DNA from: CAYOHR01 sp964512145
GTDB lineage: Bacteria; Bacteroidota; Bacteroidia; Flavobacteriales_G; JALEGO01
Length of the DNA: 64,000 nucleotides
NCBI GenBank assembly: GCA_964512145.1
Contig: CAZEIM010000013.1
Coordinates: 1-64,000 of the forward strand
Reading direction: 5' to 3'
Both the position numbers and the translations under genes were made by a program. The notes under the pieces were generated by a model. It saw only the letters and a list, made by a program, of their open reading frames with translations, ran no database searches and was not told the DNA's origin. This document shows positions 17,915 to 28,650 of this stretch, one piece after another; positions within the stretch are counted from its first letter, which is position 1; the number at the start of each line of letters is the position of its first letter.

Positions 17915-20005
17915 ATGCATAAGTATTTCTTTTTTATTTTAATTGTTATTATAAACATTCCTGTTTTTTCTCAAGATTTACCTTTTTGTGGTTCCGATGA
18001 AATGAGAATGGAGAATTTATTAAAAGAAAATTCTATTGCTCAAGCAGTAGCTAAACGAGAGAAAATACTGGAAGATTTTACGTTAGAATATAAACAAAAA
18101 CAAAAGTCTACATCTACTATTTATACTATTCCTGTTGTATTTCATGTAATTCATGTAAACGGAACAGAAAATATTGAAGATGAACAAATATATGACGCTA
18201 TGCGAATATTAAATGAAACATTTAGAAAAACTAGACCCGATTCAGGAATTATAGTGAGTGCTTTTAAGCCAATTCATGCCGATTGTGAAATTGAGTTTAA
18301 GCTTGCTCAAAAAGATCCTTTTGGAGTTTGTACCAAGGGGATTAATAGAATCTATTCTTCATTAACAGAAATAGGTGACCATTCGGTGAAAAATTTAATT
18401 CAATGGCCTACCAATCAATATTTAAATGTATATGTTGTTAAAAATGCAGCAGGTTTAGCTGGTCATGCAGTTTGGCCATCGGATGCAGATACTATTCCAC
18501 AATGGGATGGTATTGTTATGTCGCACAATTATGTTGGAAGCATAGGAACATCTAACCCAACACGATCGGTTGTTTTAGCTCATGAATGTGGACATTATCT
18601 TAATTTACATCATATTTGGGGAGGGAATAACGTGCCGGGTTACTATTATTATCCATGTTGTAACCCAGGAAAAGATTGTACTATCGATGATTTTGTCATG
18701 GACACTCCACCCACTATAGGATGGCAAACATGTAATTTGTCTGCCAGCTCATGCGGAAACGCAGTTGATAATGTTCAAAATGTAATGGATTATTCATATT
18801 GTAATATTATGTTTACTCAAGGTCAAAAAGACAGAATGCATGCTTGTTTAAATAGTTCTATTGCTGGCAGAAATAATTTGTGGAGTACTTTAAACTTAAT
18901 AAACACAGGCGTTTTAAATGATTCTAGTATATTTTGTTCGGTTGAATTTAAGGCAAACCGTCAAGTTATTTGTGAAAGCATTACCAATTCAATAACTTTT
19001 AGCAATACATCATATCATGGAGTAATTGATTCGGTACTATGGTATTTTCCGGGTGCTGATTCAATTTATTCTACAGCAGATAATCCAACGATTACGTATT
19101 CGGTTCCGGGTAATTATCCTGTAACACTTACCGTATATCAAAATAATGTATCCTATAGTTTAACCAAGCCTAATTATATAAACGTATTACCTTTAAGTGG
19201 TCACAGTTATCCGTTTGGGGAAGATTTTGAATATATAAACAACCTACAAGCCAATAACTGGTTTAGCTACGATTATAACATTGGTTATACATGGGAATTA
19301 AGTGACCAGGTATCGGCAAAATGGGGCACAAAAAGTATAATGGTTCATAACTATAACGCCAATTATGAGATAAAAACTGAATTATATAGTCCAGTAGTGG
19401 ATATTAGCAATGTAGATTCGGCATTTTTATTTTTTTCATATGCTTACGCTTCAAAAAATGATGAAAACACCGATAGGCTTCAGGTTTTTCTTAACAAAAA
19501 TTGCAATGCTTGGCAGCCTAGATTAACGTTAACAGCATCTCAATTAAAAACGTCACCCAATGAAGCTACTATTCCCTTTTTTCCTGATGAAACAGAGTGG
19601 AGAGATACTGTGATTTATATACCTATTTTTTTTTATTCGGATAATTTTCGTTTCCGCTTTTCATTTGAGGGTAGGGGAGGAAATAATATTTTTATAGATA
19701 ATATTAATGTGGATAGAAAACCATTAATGGCATCGAATAGAAGGTTAGATAAACTAAAAGATGCTAACATTACTATTTATCCAAACCCTGTACAAGAAAA
19801 TTTATATGTAAAAACAAATATTCATTCAAAGAATATTCAATCTGTAAAAGTATTGGATATGCTTGGAATACAACAAAATATTTATTGGAATGCATTAAAA
19901 AACAATCTAATAGAAGTGGATTTAAAAAATGTACAGAAAGGGGTTTATATATTAAATATACATACTCATGAGAAGAGCTTTTCAACCATTTTTTTGGTTA
20001 ATTAA
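17915..20005 (+). CDS. Secreted M43 (pappalysin/cytophagalysin-like) zinc metalloprotease, T9SS cargo
   Basis: 696 residues. A signal peptide at 1-20 is followed by a pro-region and a metalloprotease domain with HECGHYLNLHH at residues 223-233, giving zinc ligands H223, H227, H233 and catalytic E224. The Met-turn NVMDYS follows in the correct position, as in M43 metzincins. Then come a PKD-like domain (about 345-425) and a jelly-roll/anchor-like domain with W-rich strands. The tail IYPNPVQENL and KGVYILNIH is a T9SS type A sorting signal. It is therefore probably an extracellular protease. It is monocistronic and has a well-matched promoter box. Confidence 0.93.
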   Translation: MHKYFFFILIVIINIPVFSQDLPFCGSDEMRMENLLKENSIAQAVAKREKILEDFTLEYKQKQKSTSTIYTIPVVFHVIHVNGTENIEDEQIYDAMRILNETFRKTRPDSGIIVSAFKPIHADCEIEFKLAQKDPFGVCTKGINRIYSSLTEIGDHSVKNLIQWPTNQYLNVYVVKNAAGLAGHAVWPSDADTIPQWDGIVMSHNYVGSIGTSNPTRSVVLAHECGHYLNLHHIWGGNNVPGYYYYPCCNPGKDCTIDDFVMDTPPTIGWQTCNLSASSCGNAVDNVQNVMDYSYCNIMFTQGQKDRMHACLNSSIAGRNNLWSTLNLINTGVLNDSSIFCSVEFKANRQVICESITNSITFSNTSYHGVIDSVLWYFPGADSIYSTADNPTITYSVPGNYPVTLTVYQNNVSYSLTKPNYINVLPLSGHSYPFGEDFEYINNLQANNWFSYDYNIGYTWELSDQVSAKWGTKSIMVHNYNANYEIKTELYSPVVDISNVDSAFLFFSYAYASKNDENTDRLQVFLNKNCNAWQPRLTLTASQLKTSPNEATIPFFPDETEWRDTVIYIPIFFYSDNFRFRFSFEGRGGNNIFIDNINVDRKPLMASNRRLDKLKDANITIYPNPVQENLYVKTNIHSKNIQSVKVLDMLGIQQNIYWNALKNNLIEVDLKNVQKGVYILNIHTHEKSFSTIFLVN

Positions 20006-20013
20006 ATAGAAGG

Positions 20014-22716
20014 TTAAAACTCCAATTCTATTTGATTATTGTTTTCTTCGGAATCGTTTCTTTTGGGTTCTTTTTTTACTGGGTTAGAATTGATTATTGG
20101 AGTTGTATTATTAAGTTTTATAGAGGGATCGTTAGCGCCATCTAATAATACTTCTTGAGGAGTGGAGTCGTCTAATAAAATTAACTCTTCTAAGTTAGGT
20201 TGTAATGGCTCTAATAACTCAATACTAGAAACATCAAAAGGACTTAGCCTATTTCCTTGTGCTTTTAATCCTTTGATAGATATAAATTCAGCAAGATTAA
20301 TGGTTTGGTTTTCTCGTTTTTTATCTTTAAACAATATTTCTATGCGAGGAACCCAATCTAAGCTCGTTATTTCTAAATATGAACCTGGAGTTTCTGAAAT
20401 AAAATATACTTTTTTATCACTTTCCTCCGCTAAAAACCTTTTAACAAAAAATTGTTTTTTTTCTTCATCCCAATATACAGCTGAAATAGGTTTATTTGGT
20501 TTCCATTTTTCAATAATTAAGATATCTGTATCAAAATGTGTAGTTGTATCAAAACCCGTAATTCGGTAATATCCTTCTTGGTATATGCTAATTATTTTAT
20601 CTTCTGCATCAAATTCACCCAATAATTCACCTCTTCCTTCGGTGTTTAATTTTTGTACAGAATCATCGAACCAAATTTTTAGAGCTCCTAACGTAGAAAC
20701 TCCCTTTTCTTTTTGCTCAATCTTTTTTACAGGGTATTTGGTAACAATATTTCCGGATGCGCCCCTACCTTTAATACCGATTTGACTAAAATCTACATCA
20801 AATTTTAATTTTTTTAATTTCGGCAATGGTTTAAGTAACACATTAACTACCTCGGCTTCTCCATTGGGATTTACAGATAAATATAATACTTCAGATCCTT
20901 TGGTCCCTTTGGTAAGAGGATATTCTTTATCACGAGTAACTCCGGTAACTTGAAACCGTTTAATCATGGTTGATCCTTGAGATCCATCTCGGTAGATCAC
21001 ATTATAGGTAGTTCTATTGTCGGATTTATTCCATACGGCAACGTGCAAAATATTTTTTCCCACAAAAGTTTTGGCTGAAACTTTCGTCACCAACATATTG
21101 CCATCTTTTCTGATGACAATAATATCATCTATATCGGAACAATCACATACGTACTCTGATTCGTTTTTCTTTAAAGATGTTCCTATAAAACCTTCGTTTT
21201 TATCAACATATAATTTTACATTGGCAACCGCTACTCTTGTTCTTTCAATGGTATCAAATAATCGTATTTCGGTTTTTCGTTCTCTGCCCGAGCCGTATTT
21301 TTTCTTTAAATCTTTAAAGTATTGTATGGTAAAAGCAACGATGTTTTTAAGGTTTTCTTCAACCGAAGCTAATTCTTGTTCTAAGCTTTGAATATAGTTT
21401 TCAGCTTTAGAGCTATCAAACTTAGTAATTCGTTTAATTCGTATTTCAGTCAGTTTAGCTACATCTTCGTCTGTTACTGTTCTTACTAATTTTTTAATAT
21501 GTGGTTTAAGTTTTGTATGAATAGTTTCAATAATACTTTCCCAGGTTTCACAGTCTTCAATATCGCGATATATTTTATTTTCTATAAATATTTTTTCTAA
21601 TGAAGCGAAATGCCAAAGCTCTAAAAGTTCATCTTTTCTAATTTGCTGCTCTAACCTTAATAACTCTAGGGTATTATCGGTGCTTTTTTTAAGCATTTCT
21701 TCTACCGAAATAAAAAGTGGCCGATCATTTTCGATTACACAAGCATTTGGGGAAATAGAAATTTCGCAATCGGTAAATGCGTATAAGGCGTCTATCATTT
21801 GGTCGGGTGAATATCCCGGTTGTAAGTGAATTAATATTTCAACATTTTCAGCCGTGTTATCTTCTATTTTTTTAATTTTTATTTTTCCGTTATCATTCGC
21901 TTTTAAGATGGAATCAATTAAGCTGGATGTTGTTGTTCCAAAAGGAATTTCTTTTATCACCAGTGATTTTTTATCTATCACATCAATAACTGCTCTTACT
22001 CGTATTTTTCCTCCACGTAAACCTCCGTTGTAATTAGAAAAATCAGCTAAACCTCTTGTCGCAAAATCTGGTAACAACTGAAAGGATTGTTTTTTTAGGT
22101 AGGCTATTGATGCATCAATTAATTCGTTAAAATTATGAGGAAGTATTTTGCAGGCTAACCCCACCGCTATACCCTCTACTCCTTGTGCTAATACAAGCGG
22201 AAATTTAACAGGGAGAGCAATAGGCTCTTTGTTTCTTCCATCGTACGAAAGTTGCCACTGGGTTGTTTTTGGATTAAAAAGTACTTCTAAAGCAAATTTT
22301 GAGAGCCTTGCTTCTATATATCGAGGAGCGGCTGCTGAATCTCCGGTATAAATATTTCCCCAGTTTCCCTGTGTATCAATTAACAATTCCTTTTGTCCCA
22401 TCTGAACCATGGCATCGCCTATAGAAGCATCACCATGTGGATGATATTTCATGGTATTTCCAATAACATTAGCTACTTTATTGTATCTGCCATCTTCCAA
22501 TTCGTACATAGAATGTAATATTCTTCTTTGTACGGGTTTTAATCCATCATAGTGTAAAGGAACGGCTCTTTCTAAAATTACATAAGAGGCATAATCTAAA
22601 AAATAATCCTTATACATTCCGGAAACGGGTATAATTCGATCATTTTGAAAATCCGAATTATTCATTTCAGGATTTACACCTTCTGTGGGTTCGTTATATT
22701 CAGTATCTTCATTCAT
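20014..22716 (-). CDS. parC: DNA topoisomerase IV subunit A (ParC; gyrase A-like)
   Basis: 900 residues. The winged-helix breakage-reunion domain contains PVQRRILHSM, YHPHGDASIG and the active-site tyrosine Y133 in AAPRYIEARL. A coiled-coil tower region and a C-terminal part with gyrA-like beta segments follow. The last 60 residues are acidic and low in complexity. The start overlaps the parE stop by one base, so the two subunits are translationally coupled, as expected for a 1:1 enzyme that decatenates chromosomes. ParC rather than GyrA is assigned from pairing with a 619-residue ParE-type subunit B and from the diverged C-terminal domain. Confidence 0.93.
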   Translation of the reverse strand: MNEDTEYNEPTEGVNPEMNNSDFQNDRIIPVSGMYKDYFLDYASYVILERAVPLHYDGLKPVQRRILHSMYELEDGRYNKVANVIGNTMKYHPHGDASIGDAMVQMGQKELLIDTQGNWGNIYTGDSAAAPRYIEARLSKFALEVLFNPKTTQWQLSYDGRNKEPIALPVKFPLVLAQGVEGIAVGLACKILPHNFNELIDASIAYLKKQSFQLLPDFATRGLADFSNYNGGLRGGKIRVRAVIDVIDKKSLVIKEIPFGTTTSSLIDSILKANDNGKIKIKKIEDNTAENVEILIHLQPGYSPDQMIDALYAFTDCEISISPNACVIENDRPLFISVEEMLKKSTDNTLELLRLEQQIRKDELLELWHFASLEKIFIENKIYRDIEDCETWESIIETIHTKLKPHIKKLVRTVTDEDVAKLTEIRIKRITKFDSSKAENYIQSLEQELASVEENLKNIVAFTIQYFKDLKKKYGSGRERKTEIRLFDTIERTRVAVANVKLYVDKNEGFIGTSLKKNESEYVCDCSDIDDIIVIRKDGNMLVTKVSAKTFVGKNILHVAVWNKSDNRTTYNVIYRDGSQGSTMIKRFQVTGVTRDKEYPLTKGTKGSEVLYLSVNPNGEAEVVNVLLKPLPKLKKLKFDVDFSQIGIKGRGASGNIVTKYPVKKIEQKEKGVSTLGALKIWFDDSVQKLNTEGRGELLGEFDAEDKIISIYQEGYYRITGFDTTTHFDTDILIIEKWKPNKPISAVYWDEEKKQFFVKRFLAEESDKKVYFISETPGSYLEITSLDWVPRIEILFKDKKRENQTINLAEFISIKGLKAQGNRLSPFDVSSIELLEPLQPNLEELILLDDSTPQEVLLDGANDPSIKLNNTTPIINSNPVKKEPKRNDSEENNNQIELEF

Positions 22717-24575
22717 TACATTACTTCAGGTTCAATATTTTTTTCAACCACTAAATTTTCTATGATAAATTCTTGTCGGGTTGGGGTATTTTTGCCCATA
22801 TAAAAGTCCAGTAATTTATCTACTGTGGTATCTTTACCAACCATAACCGGTTTTAATCGAATATCCTTTCCAATGAAATGCTTAAATTCATCCGGTGATA
22901 TTTCTCCTAGACCCTTAAAGCGAGTAATTTCAGGATTTTTCCCTACTTTTTCAATGGCTGTTTTTTTCTCCTCATCGGTATAGCAATAAAACGTTTCTTT
23001 TTTATTACGTACTCTAAAAAGTGGAGTTTCTAATATATACAGGTGACCATTTTTTACTAAATCGGGAAAAAATTGAAGAAAAAATGTAATAAGGAGTAGG
23101 CGAATGTGCATACCATCTACATCCGCATCGGTAGCAATAACCACATAATTATACCGCAATCCTTCTAAACCATCTTCAATATTTAACGCTGCTTGAACTA
23201 AATTAAATTCTTCATTTTCATACACCACTTTTTTTGTTAAACCATAGCAATTTAAAGGTTTACCTTTTAAACTGAACACAGCTTGTGTATTTGGATCTCT
23301 AGATTTTGTAATAGATCCACTGGCAGAATCACCTTCGGTAATAAATAAGGTGGTTTCTAAGTGCCTTTCATTCTTCTCATCGGTATAGTGTATTCTGCAA
23401 TCGCGTAATTTTTTGTTGTGTAAACTTGCCGATCGGGCTCTTTCCTTAGCTAATTTTTGAATACCTGCCAATTCTTTGCGTTCTCGTTCTGCTTGAAGAA
23501 TTTTTTTAAGAAGCGCTTCTGCTGTTTGAGGATTTTTATGTAAGTAATTATCGAGTTCTGTTTTTAAAAAGTCGCCAATAAAAGCCCGGATAGATTTACC
23601 CCCGGGTTCAATTTCGTTTGAACCTAATTTGGTTTTTGTTTGCGATTCAAAAACCGGTTCAATTACTTTTACACTTACAGCGGCAATAATAGATGAACGT
23701 ATATCTACGGCATCAAAATCTTTGTTATAAAACTCTTTTATTACACGAGCTACGGCTTCTCTAAATGCGGCTTGGTGTGTTCCGCCCTGAGTAGTATGTT
23801 GTCCATTAACAAATGAGTAATATTCTTCGCCATAGGAGTAGCCGTGTGTCATTGCGACTTCTATATCTTCACCTTTTAGGTGTATAATAGGATATATTAT
23901 TTCATCGCTAATTTTTTGCGATAATAAATCGTATAATCCTTTTTCGGAGTAAAATTTTTGTCCATTAAAATAAATGGTTAATCCCGGATTTAAATACGCA
24001 TAGTTCCAGAGCATTTTCTCCACATACTCCATGCGATATTGATAGTTTCCGAATATTTCTGTATCGGCTTGATAGGCAAAAAATGTTCCTCTTCTTTTAC
24101 TTCCTGCATCTTCTATAGGAAAATCATTTGTAATAACCCCTTTCGAAAATTCAGCCGATTTACTTTTTTCGTCCCTACACGCTTCTACTTTAAAGTATGA
24201 GGACAATGCGTTGACTGCTTTAGTACCGACACCATTTAATCCAACTGATTTTTTAAACGCTTTCGTATCGTATTTTGCACCAGTATTTATTTTAGAAACG
24301 CAATCAATTACTTTTCCCAATGGAATTCCCCTGCCATAGTCTCGCACTTTTACTACACCATCTTTTATAGATACTTCAATGGTTTTTCCGTAGCCCATGA
24401 CATATTCATCAATACTATTGTCTAATATTTCTTTTAATAAAATGTATATACCATCATCGGGGGTTGAACCATCGCCTAATTTACCAATGTACATTCCGGG
24501 TCTGAAACGAATGTGATCTTTCCAATCGAGTGATCGAATATTGTCTTCGGTATATTGTACTTCTGGTGTTGACAT
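22716..24575 (-). CDS. parE: DNA topoisomerase IV subunit B (ParE)
   Basis: 619 residues, the short ParE length. GHKL ATPase motifs are in order: EILDNSIDEYVMG (N box), VRDYGRGIP (G1) and GLNGVGTKAVNALS (G2). The TOPRIM metal site has TEGDSASGS and DADVDGMHI. The final helix-rich tail ends without the GyrB insert. It supplies ATP hydrolysis for strand passage by the ParC partner encoded directly downstream. No disruption is seen. Confidence 0.94.
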   Translation of the reverse strand: MSTPEVQYTEDNIRSLDWKDHIRFRPGMYIGKLGDGSTPDDGIYILLKEILDNSIDEYVMGYGKTIEVSIKDGVVKVRDYGRGIPLGKVIDCVSKINTGAKYDTKAFKKSVGLNGVGTKAVNALSSYFKVEACRDEKSKSAEFSKGVITNDFPIEDAGSKRRGTFFAYQADTEIFGNYQYRMEYVEKMLWNYAYLNPGLTIYFNGQKFYSEKGLYDLLSQKISDEIIYPIIHLKGEDIEVAMTHGYSYGEEYYSFVNGQHTTQGGTHQAAFREAVARVIKEFYNKDFDAVDIRSSIIAAVSVKVIEPVFESQTKTKLGSNEIEPGGKSIRAFIGDFLKTELDNYLHKNPQTAEALLKKILQAERERKELAGIQKLAKERARSASLHNKKLRDCRIHYTDEKNERHLETTLFITEGDSASGSITKSRDPNTQAVFSLKGKPLNCYGLTKKVVYENEEFNLVQAALNIEDGLEGLRYNYVVIATDADVDGMHIRLLLITFFLQFFPDLVKNGHLYILETPLFRVRNKKETFYCYTDEEKKTAIEKVGKNPEITRFKGLGEISPDEFKHFIGKDIRLKPVMVGKDTTVDKLLDFYMGKNTPTRQEFIIENLVVEKNIEPEVM

Positions 24576-24676
24576 ATTACTTACGATAAAAATAGTGTTT
24601 ATTGTTTAAATATTTACACTCATGTAGGGATTTTATTCACAATCAAAGCTTAATATCTGTTATGATAGTGAAATAA

Positions 24677-26275
24677 TTAATTTCTTTTATGCAGGTAAAT
24701 ATGTTTTTTGCGAAATAAAAATCCATACATTTTTTGGTTTTTAATAGGTTGATAGTTTGGTATGTTGGGGTTTAAACTAATAACATAGGTTTGGTTTTTA
24801 TGCCACCAGTTTTCTTTGTAACTGAGACTAAGGTATTCATCGAAATTAAAAAAATGGGTCATATAGTTTTCAAAACCTGCGTCAATTTCTTTAAATGGAA
24901 TAGCATTATTCGTTAATTCTTTTACAATTTCATTTTTACTTTGGTGTATGTTAAAATATTCCTTTACCAAACTTATAGATATAATAACATATAATACGAT
25001 TGAAAATAATATTTTATTTGAGGTTTTTATTGGATTTTGTGTATACCATATTAGCATTAATGAGTATATAACTATTACATATCGGTCATTCATATAAATA
25101 CACAAAATAGGGGAGGCGTACATTATAATGGCTATGATAATAAATACAGAGGTTTTCTTAAAGTTAACAACTGTTTTTTTTAGGTGAATATATGATGTCC
25201 AAAAACTTAATATACCTAAAATACCAATACAGGTCCAAAATATTTTTAATGCTGGAGTATCAGGAAGAATAAGATGGGAGCTATAACTCGTAAGCAAAAT
25301 GGGCCCTATTCCTTTTGAGTAAAATATATTTCCTGTGGCGGGAAAATATTTTCCGGTATAAATACATTTACCTAAAAAGGTTATACATGCTATTAATAAT
25401 ATTAAATAGTCTAGTTTACTTATTTTATTTTTTTTAAACAAAAAAATGCTAATTGGAAGCGTTAGAATACCAAGTGTAGTAATGGTATTTATACTATAGT
25501 AACCCGCTTTAACTATAGTTTTTAAAAAATTCTGCCTTATATCTTGTAATAATTGGGTTTGTTGATAATTAAAATTTTGAGGAACAAATGAAAATATATT
25601 TTGGTGTAACAAAAAATATACGATTAAGCTAGTAAATAATGGAATAAATACGAGTTTTGATGAAAAGAATTTTTTTGAAAGTAAAGAATAAATAAAAAAT
25701 GATACCGGCAGGTAAAAATTGCTCTGTTTTTGTAAAATGGCCAAAATACAAAACATCGTTAAAAATAAAATATTTAAAAGATTTTGAGGATGTTTTTTTA
25801 GCATAAAATGCAGGCAAATAATTGTTAATGCTAAGGAACTTATGTCGGGCATATATGTGTTAGATAGTGATAAAAACAGAGGGTTGAATATAAATAAACA
25901 AGTTAATAAAACTACGTCATTTGTTTTTGTGACATATTGAGTGCAAATTTTAAAAAAGAACATGGCGCATAAACATGCCCATAAAATATTTGTGTATTGC
26001 AATACATTATAATTTTTACCAAAAATTCGGCATGAAAAGTATCCAATAATTTGTTGAGGTAATGCAGGAATAGTTTGCCATTGAGAAGTATTAATTTTAT
26101 TTGATTCCATAAACTCAAATAACGTGTTACTATATGTCCAGTCGTCATTTAAAGCACCTGGAGAGGTAGGAGAAACATATAGACAAATACATACAAATAC
26201 AAAGAGTATGGAGCTTAAAATAAATGATTGCTCATATTTTTTTACTAAAAAAAAGAAAAAATTTGTTTGGCTCAT
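24677..26275 (-). CDS. Multi-membrane GT-C-like glycosyltransferase (GT39/ArnT type)
   Basis: About 530 residues with around a dozen hydrophobic segments. After the first segment, the loop carries NDDWTYSN; an acidic pair in this loop is the usual catalytic site of GT-C enzymes of the PMT/ArnT group. YMPDISSLA later resembles the second-loop signature. I used the ATG at 26275; ATG 26290 and TTG 26308 are in frame. It is divergent from another membrane protein of the same general type 50 bases away. It would use polyprenyl-phosphate sugars at the inner membrane; acceptor unknown. Confidence 0.7.
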   Translation of the reverse strand: MSQTNFFFFLVKKYEQSFILSSILFVFVCICLYVSPTSPGALNDDWTYSNTLFEFMESNKINTSQWQTIPALPQQIIGYFSCRIFGKNYNVLQYTNILWACLCAMFFFKICTQYVTKTNDVVLLTCLFIFNPLFLSLSNTYMPDISSLALTIICLHFMLKKHPQNLLNILFLTMFCILAILQKQSNFYLPVSFFIYSLLSKKFFSSKLVFIPLFTSLIVYFLLHQNIFSFVPQNFNYQQTQLLQDIRQNFLKTIVKAGYYSINTITTLGILTLPISIFLFKKNKISKLDYLILLIACITFLGKCIYTGKYFPATGNIFYSKGIGPILLTSYSSHLILPDTPALKIFWTCIGILGILSFWTSYIHLKKTVVNFKKTSVFIIIAIIMYASPILCIYMNDRYVIVIYSLMLIWYTQNPIKTSNKILFSIVLYVIISISLVKEYFNIHQSKNEIVKELTNNAIPFKEIDAGFENYMTHFFNFDEYLSLSYKENWWHKNQTYVISLNPNIPNYQPIKNQKMYGFLFRKKHIYLHKRN

Positions 26276-26325
26276 GGGTAGATTATGCATTTTTGAGAAA
26301 AAAATCAAAATCGCTTTACAAAGGT

Positions 26326-27546
26326 ATGTTAAGCTTTAAAAAATATCTCATCATCACATGTATAATAACAATTCTTAAAATATTGATTTTTGAGCTTTTA
26401 TTATTTTATCCTACTAAAACTGAAGTGTATGATGTAGCACAAAATTTATTTAATGAAGGAGAAATGTACTATTTTATACATGGACAAAAAAATTATAATT
26501 ATCAATTTCCTATATATCCATTGTTATTATTTCCATTTTTTTTTCTTAAAAATGCAATTAATGGAATTGTATTATTACAAATATTAATAAGCACATTTAC
26601 AGCAATTTCTTTAGTTGTTTTTTTTCGGTTATTTATTAAGTATTATGCTTTATATTACAAAACGCCTCAAGTAAAACGTATAATATACTTTTTAGGAATC
26701 GTTTTTCAGTTCTTCCCCTTTAATTTATACTATACTTATTTTTATATACATCCGTTTGTATGGGATCAGTTTTTGTTTTTTACCACATTATCAGGGGCAT
26801 ATTATTATTTGTTAAAAAGAAACCAGTTTGCAGGGGTGTTATTTTGTGTTTTATTAGGATTAAGTACAATTAATAGAAATACCTTGTTTTTTGTGTTTTT
26901 CATTATGCTTTTTGAACTTCCAATATATCAATACTGGAAAAAAATGCTTTTATGTTTATGTATTGTATTAATTCCATTTTTTATTTGGAATTTAAGAAAC
27001 TACATCATATATGGAGAAATATCCAATATTTCAAGTTCGGGTCAAAACGTATGGATTGGAATTATTGAAGAGAGTGGAGGTACAACCAATATTTCCTCTT
27101 CACAAAATTATTTTTCTACACTTTCAGAACAAGAATGGAAACAAGTTCATTCTTATAATCCACCAGGTCAATCAAGATACTTTTTTCATAAGTATATTTA
27201 TAAAATTAAGCACTCAGGACTTTTATTTTTTAAAATGTATCTAATAAAATTAAAAAATTTCTGGCTATACCCTAAGAGTATAGGGATTGAATATCCCGAT
27301 GTTATTGTGAAATATATTTTTTTGTATAAATCCTATTGCTTAGTTTTATTAGCTATATTATGTTATATAGTATTGATAGGTCGCTATAAAATTCTTTTTA
27401 CATTATTGATTTATCCTATAATATTATCAATTATTCAGGCATTTATTTATATAGAAACACGTCACAGGATGTTGGTTGAGCCCATTTTTTGGTTTTTTAT
27501 AATATCTTCATTTTATGTGAGTTATAGTAAAAATTACAAAATTTAA
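26326..27546 (+). CDS. Multi-membrane GT39-like glycosyltransferase
   Basis: About 406 residues from ATG 26326; the longer frame from 26224 would add a basic, non-hydrophobic leader that lies over the divergent gene. Around ten hydrophobic segments are visible. The first loop has TEVYDVAQNLFNEGEMYYF and then PIYPLLLFP, a layout seen in GT-C proteins annotated as ArnT-like or dolichyl-phosphate-mannose transferase-like. No DD pair is visible, so the family call is weaker than for its divergent neighbour. It ends 57 bases before the assembly gap. Confidence 0.6.
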   Translation: MLSFKKYLIITCIITILKILIFELLLFYPTKTEVYDVAQNLFNEGEMYYFIHGQKNYNYQFPIYPLLLFPFFFLKNAINGIVLLQILISTFTAISLVVFFRLFIKYYALYYKTPQVKRIIYFLGIVFQFFPFNLYYTYFYIHPFVWDQFLFFTTLSGAYYYLLKRNQFAGVLFCVLLGLSTINRNTLFFVFFIMLFELPIYQYWKKMLLCLCIVLIPFFIWNLRNYIIYGEISNISSSGQNVWIGIIEESGGTTNISSSQNYFSTLSEQEWKQVHSYNPPGQSRYFFHKYIYKIKHSGLLFFKMYLIKLKNFWLYPKSIGIEYPDVIVKYIFLYKSYCLVLLAILCYIVLIGRYKILFTLLIYPIILSIIQAFIYIETRHRMLVEPIFWFFIISSFYVSYSKNYKI

Positions 27547-27603
27547 ACTTCTTTAAAAACAGAAATATAAATATTGAAACTTACCTTTAAGATAAAACTA
27601 TTT

Positions 27604-27625
27604 NNNNNNNNNNNNNNNNNNNNNN
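27604..27625. other. Scaffold gap (22 N)
   Basis: Run of N; sequence and real size unknown. Gaps of this type often mark repeats or mobile elements that could not be assembled. Confidence 0.99.
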
Positions 27626-27730
27626 GTTAATTTGAAAGGATTAAGAGATATAAAAAACTTCCTGTTTAAGATTAGAAAAGCATTCATTTATAATTACCTA
27701 TTCTCCTCAAAAAAATTGAGTGTATATTAG
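27626..27730 (+). pseudogene. Possible C-terminal tail of a protein lost in the gap
   Basis: The plus-strand frame is open from the first base after the gap to TAG 27728-27730: 34 residues, basic and aromatic (LRDIKNFLFKIRKAFIYN...). Whether it is a real gene end or chance cannot be decided; no family is recognised. Confidence 0.25.
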
Positions 27731-27909
27731 CTCAAAGATTTTGTTTATTTGAAAGTAGATTTATACAAGAAATTTAGCATAACCAATATTAGTTGATGTA
27801 TTAGATTATCTAGCTTTCTCCGATTGCTTATCTATTGATATGTTCATACGTTTTCTTTGGATGCATTACCTGCTTTAGATGTGTAGTAATTAAGTTTTTC
27901 TTACACAAC

Positions 27910-28650
27910 TTAGTCATCTTCTTCATCTATTTTTTTTAGGAGCTTATCAAGCTGAAAGTGTTTTTCCCATGTAACTAGTTTAGGTTTTTTTTCCCAGCCA
28001 GTTCCTATACCAAAAGTATATCGGCATGCCCCATAAAGTGAGAGGGTCATTTTGAGATAATCATGAAATGAAAGCCAATGTGAAGCATTTGTATCTGCGC
28101 CATGGTCGGTAGAAACAATTACATATGGAGGCGTGCCCATTATTATATCTGCGTGATTATAAAATGAGTAGTCATCTACGCAAAACATAACACTTTCAAT
28201 ATTATCTTCAAGTTCTTCGGGTGCGGGTTTTTTATAAAACTTTTTCCAGTGTTCTATAACCATTTCAGGATGAACTACGTCACCCCAAGATTTAAGTGCC
28301 TTTTCAATGGGTTGTAATGAAATTCGACCTGGAGGTGTTCCATAATCATAACTCCCAAAAGGTTTAGATGTAATATTATAGTCTTGTTTTTTATCTTTAA
28401 ATCCCCATTCTAGAAATAAGCCATTACACTCTTGATAGAACTCAAAAAAATCGCTGGGAAGTTGTGGAAATTTCTTTTTGAATTTTTCAATACTCTGGTC
28501 TGTTGCAGGGGGATTGATTTTAAAATGGTATACGTCAATTTTTGGATGATTTTTTAATTCTTTAACCATCTCCTCAAAAGCATTTCTCCAACTGGAGACG
28601 AGTAGAGATGATTTATTCTCTAAATCTTTTTTTGGGTTAGATTTTGCCAT
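27910..28650 (-). CDS. SMI1/KNR4 (SUKH) family protein
   Basis: 246 residues, no signal peptide. The SUKH core lies at about 55-200: IEKFKKKFPQLPSDFFEFYQ, then the C-NGLFLEWGF strand pair, a conserved W and late FCVDDY and D-rich strands. SUKH proteins are commonly immunity proteins for contact-dependent or polymorphic toxins, but many are orphan regulators. No toxin is visible next to it; a partner could be in the gap upstream. A TACATTTG promoter box lies 21 bases before the ATG. It neighbours an AAA ATPase in an accessory patch. Confidence 0.82.
   Translation of the reverse strand: MAKSNPKKDLENKSSLLVSSWRNAFEEMVKELKNHPKIDVYHFKINPPATDQSIEKFKKKFPQLPSDFFEFYQECNGLFLEWGFKDKKQDYNITSKPFGSYDYGTPPGRISLQPIEKALKSWGDVVHPEMVIEHWKKFYKKPAPEELEDNIESVMFCVDDYSFYNHADIIMGTPPYVIVSTDHGADTNASHWLSFHDYLKMTLSLYGACRYTFGIGTGWEKKPKLVTWEKHFQLDKLLKKIDEEDD

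Larger units (their letters stand above)
27547..27909. other. Gene-poor interval containing an assembly gap
   Basis: Contains 22 Ns at 27604-27625, a short ORF tail just after them and about 180 bases of AT-rich sequence with no recognised feature. True length is unknown because the gap may be arbitrary. Confidence 0.8.

Noticed and set aside
27604..27730. Insertion sequence hidden by the gap
   Set aside because: Possible, but no inverted repeat, transposase motif or target duplication is visible.
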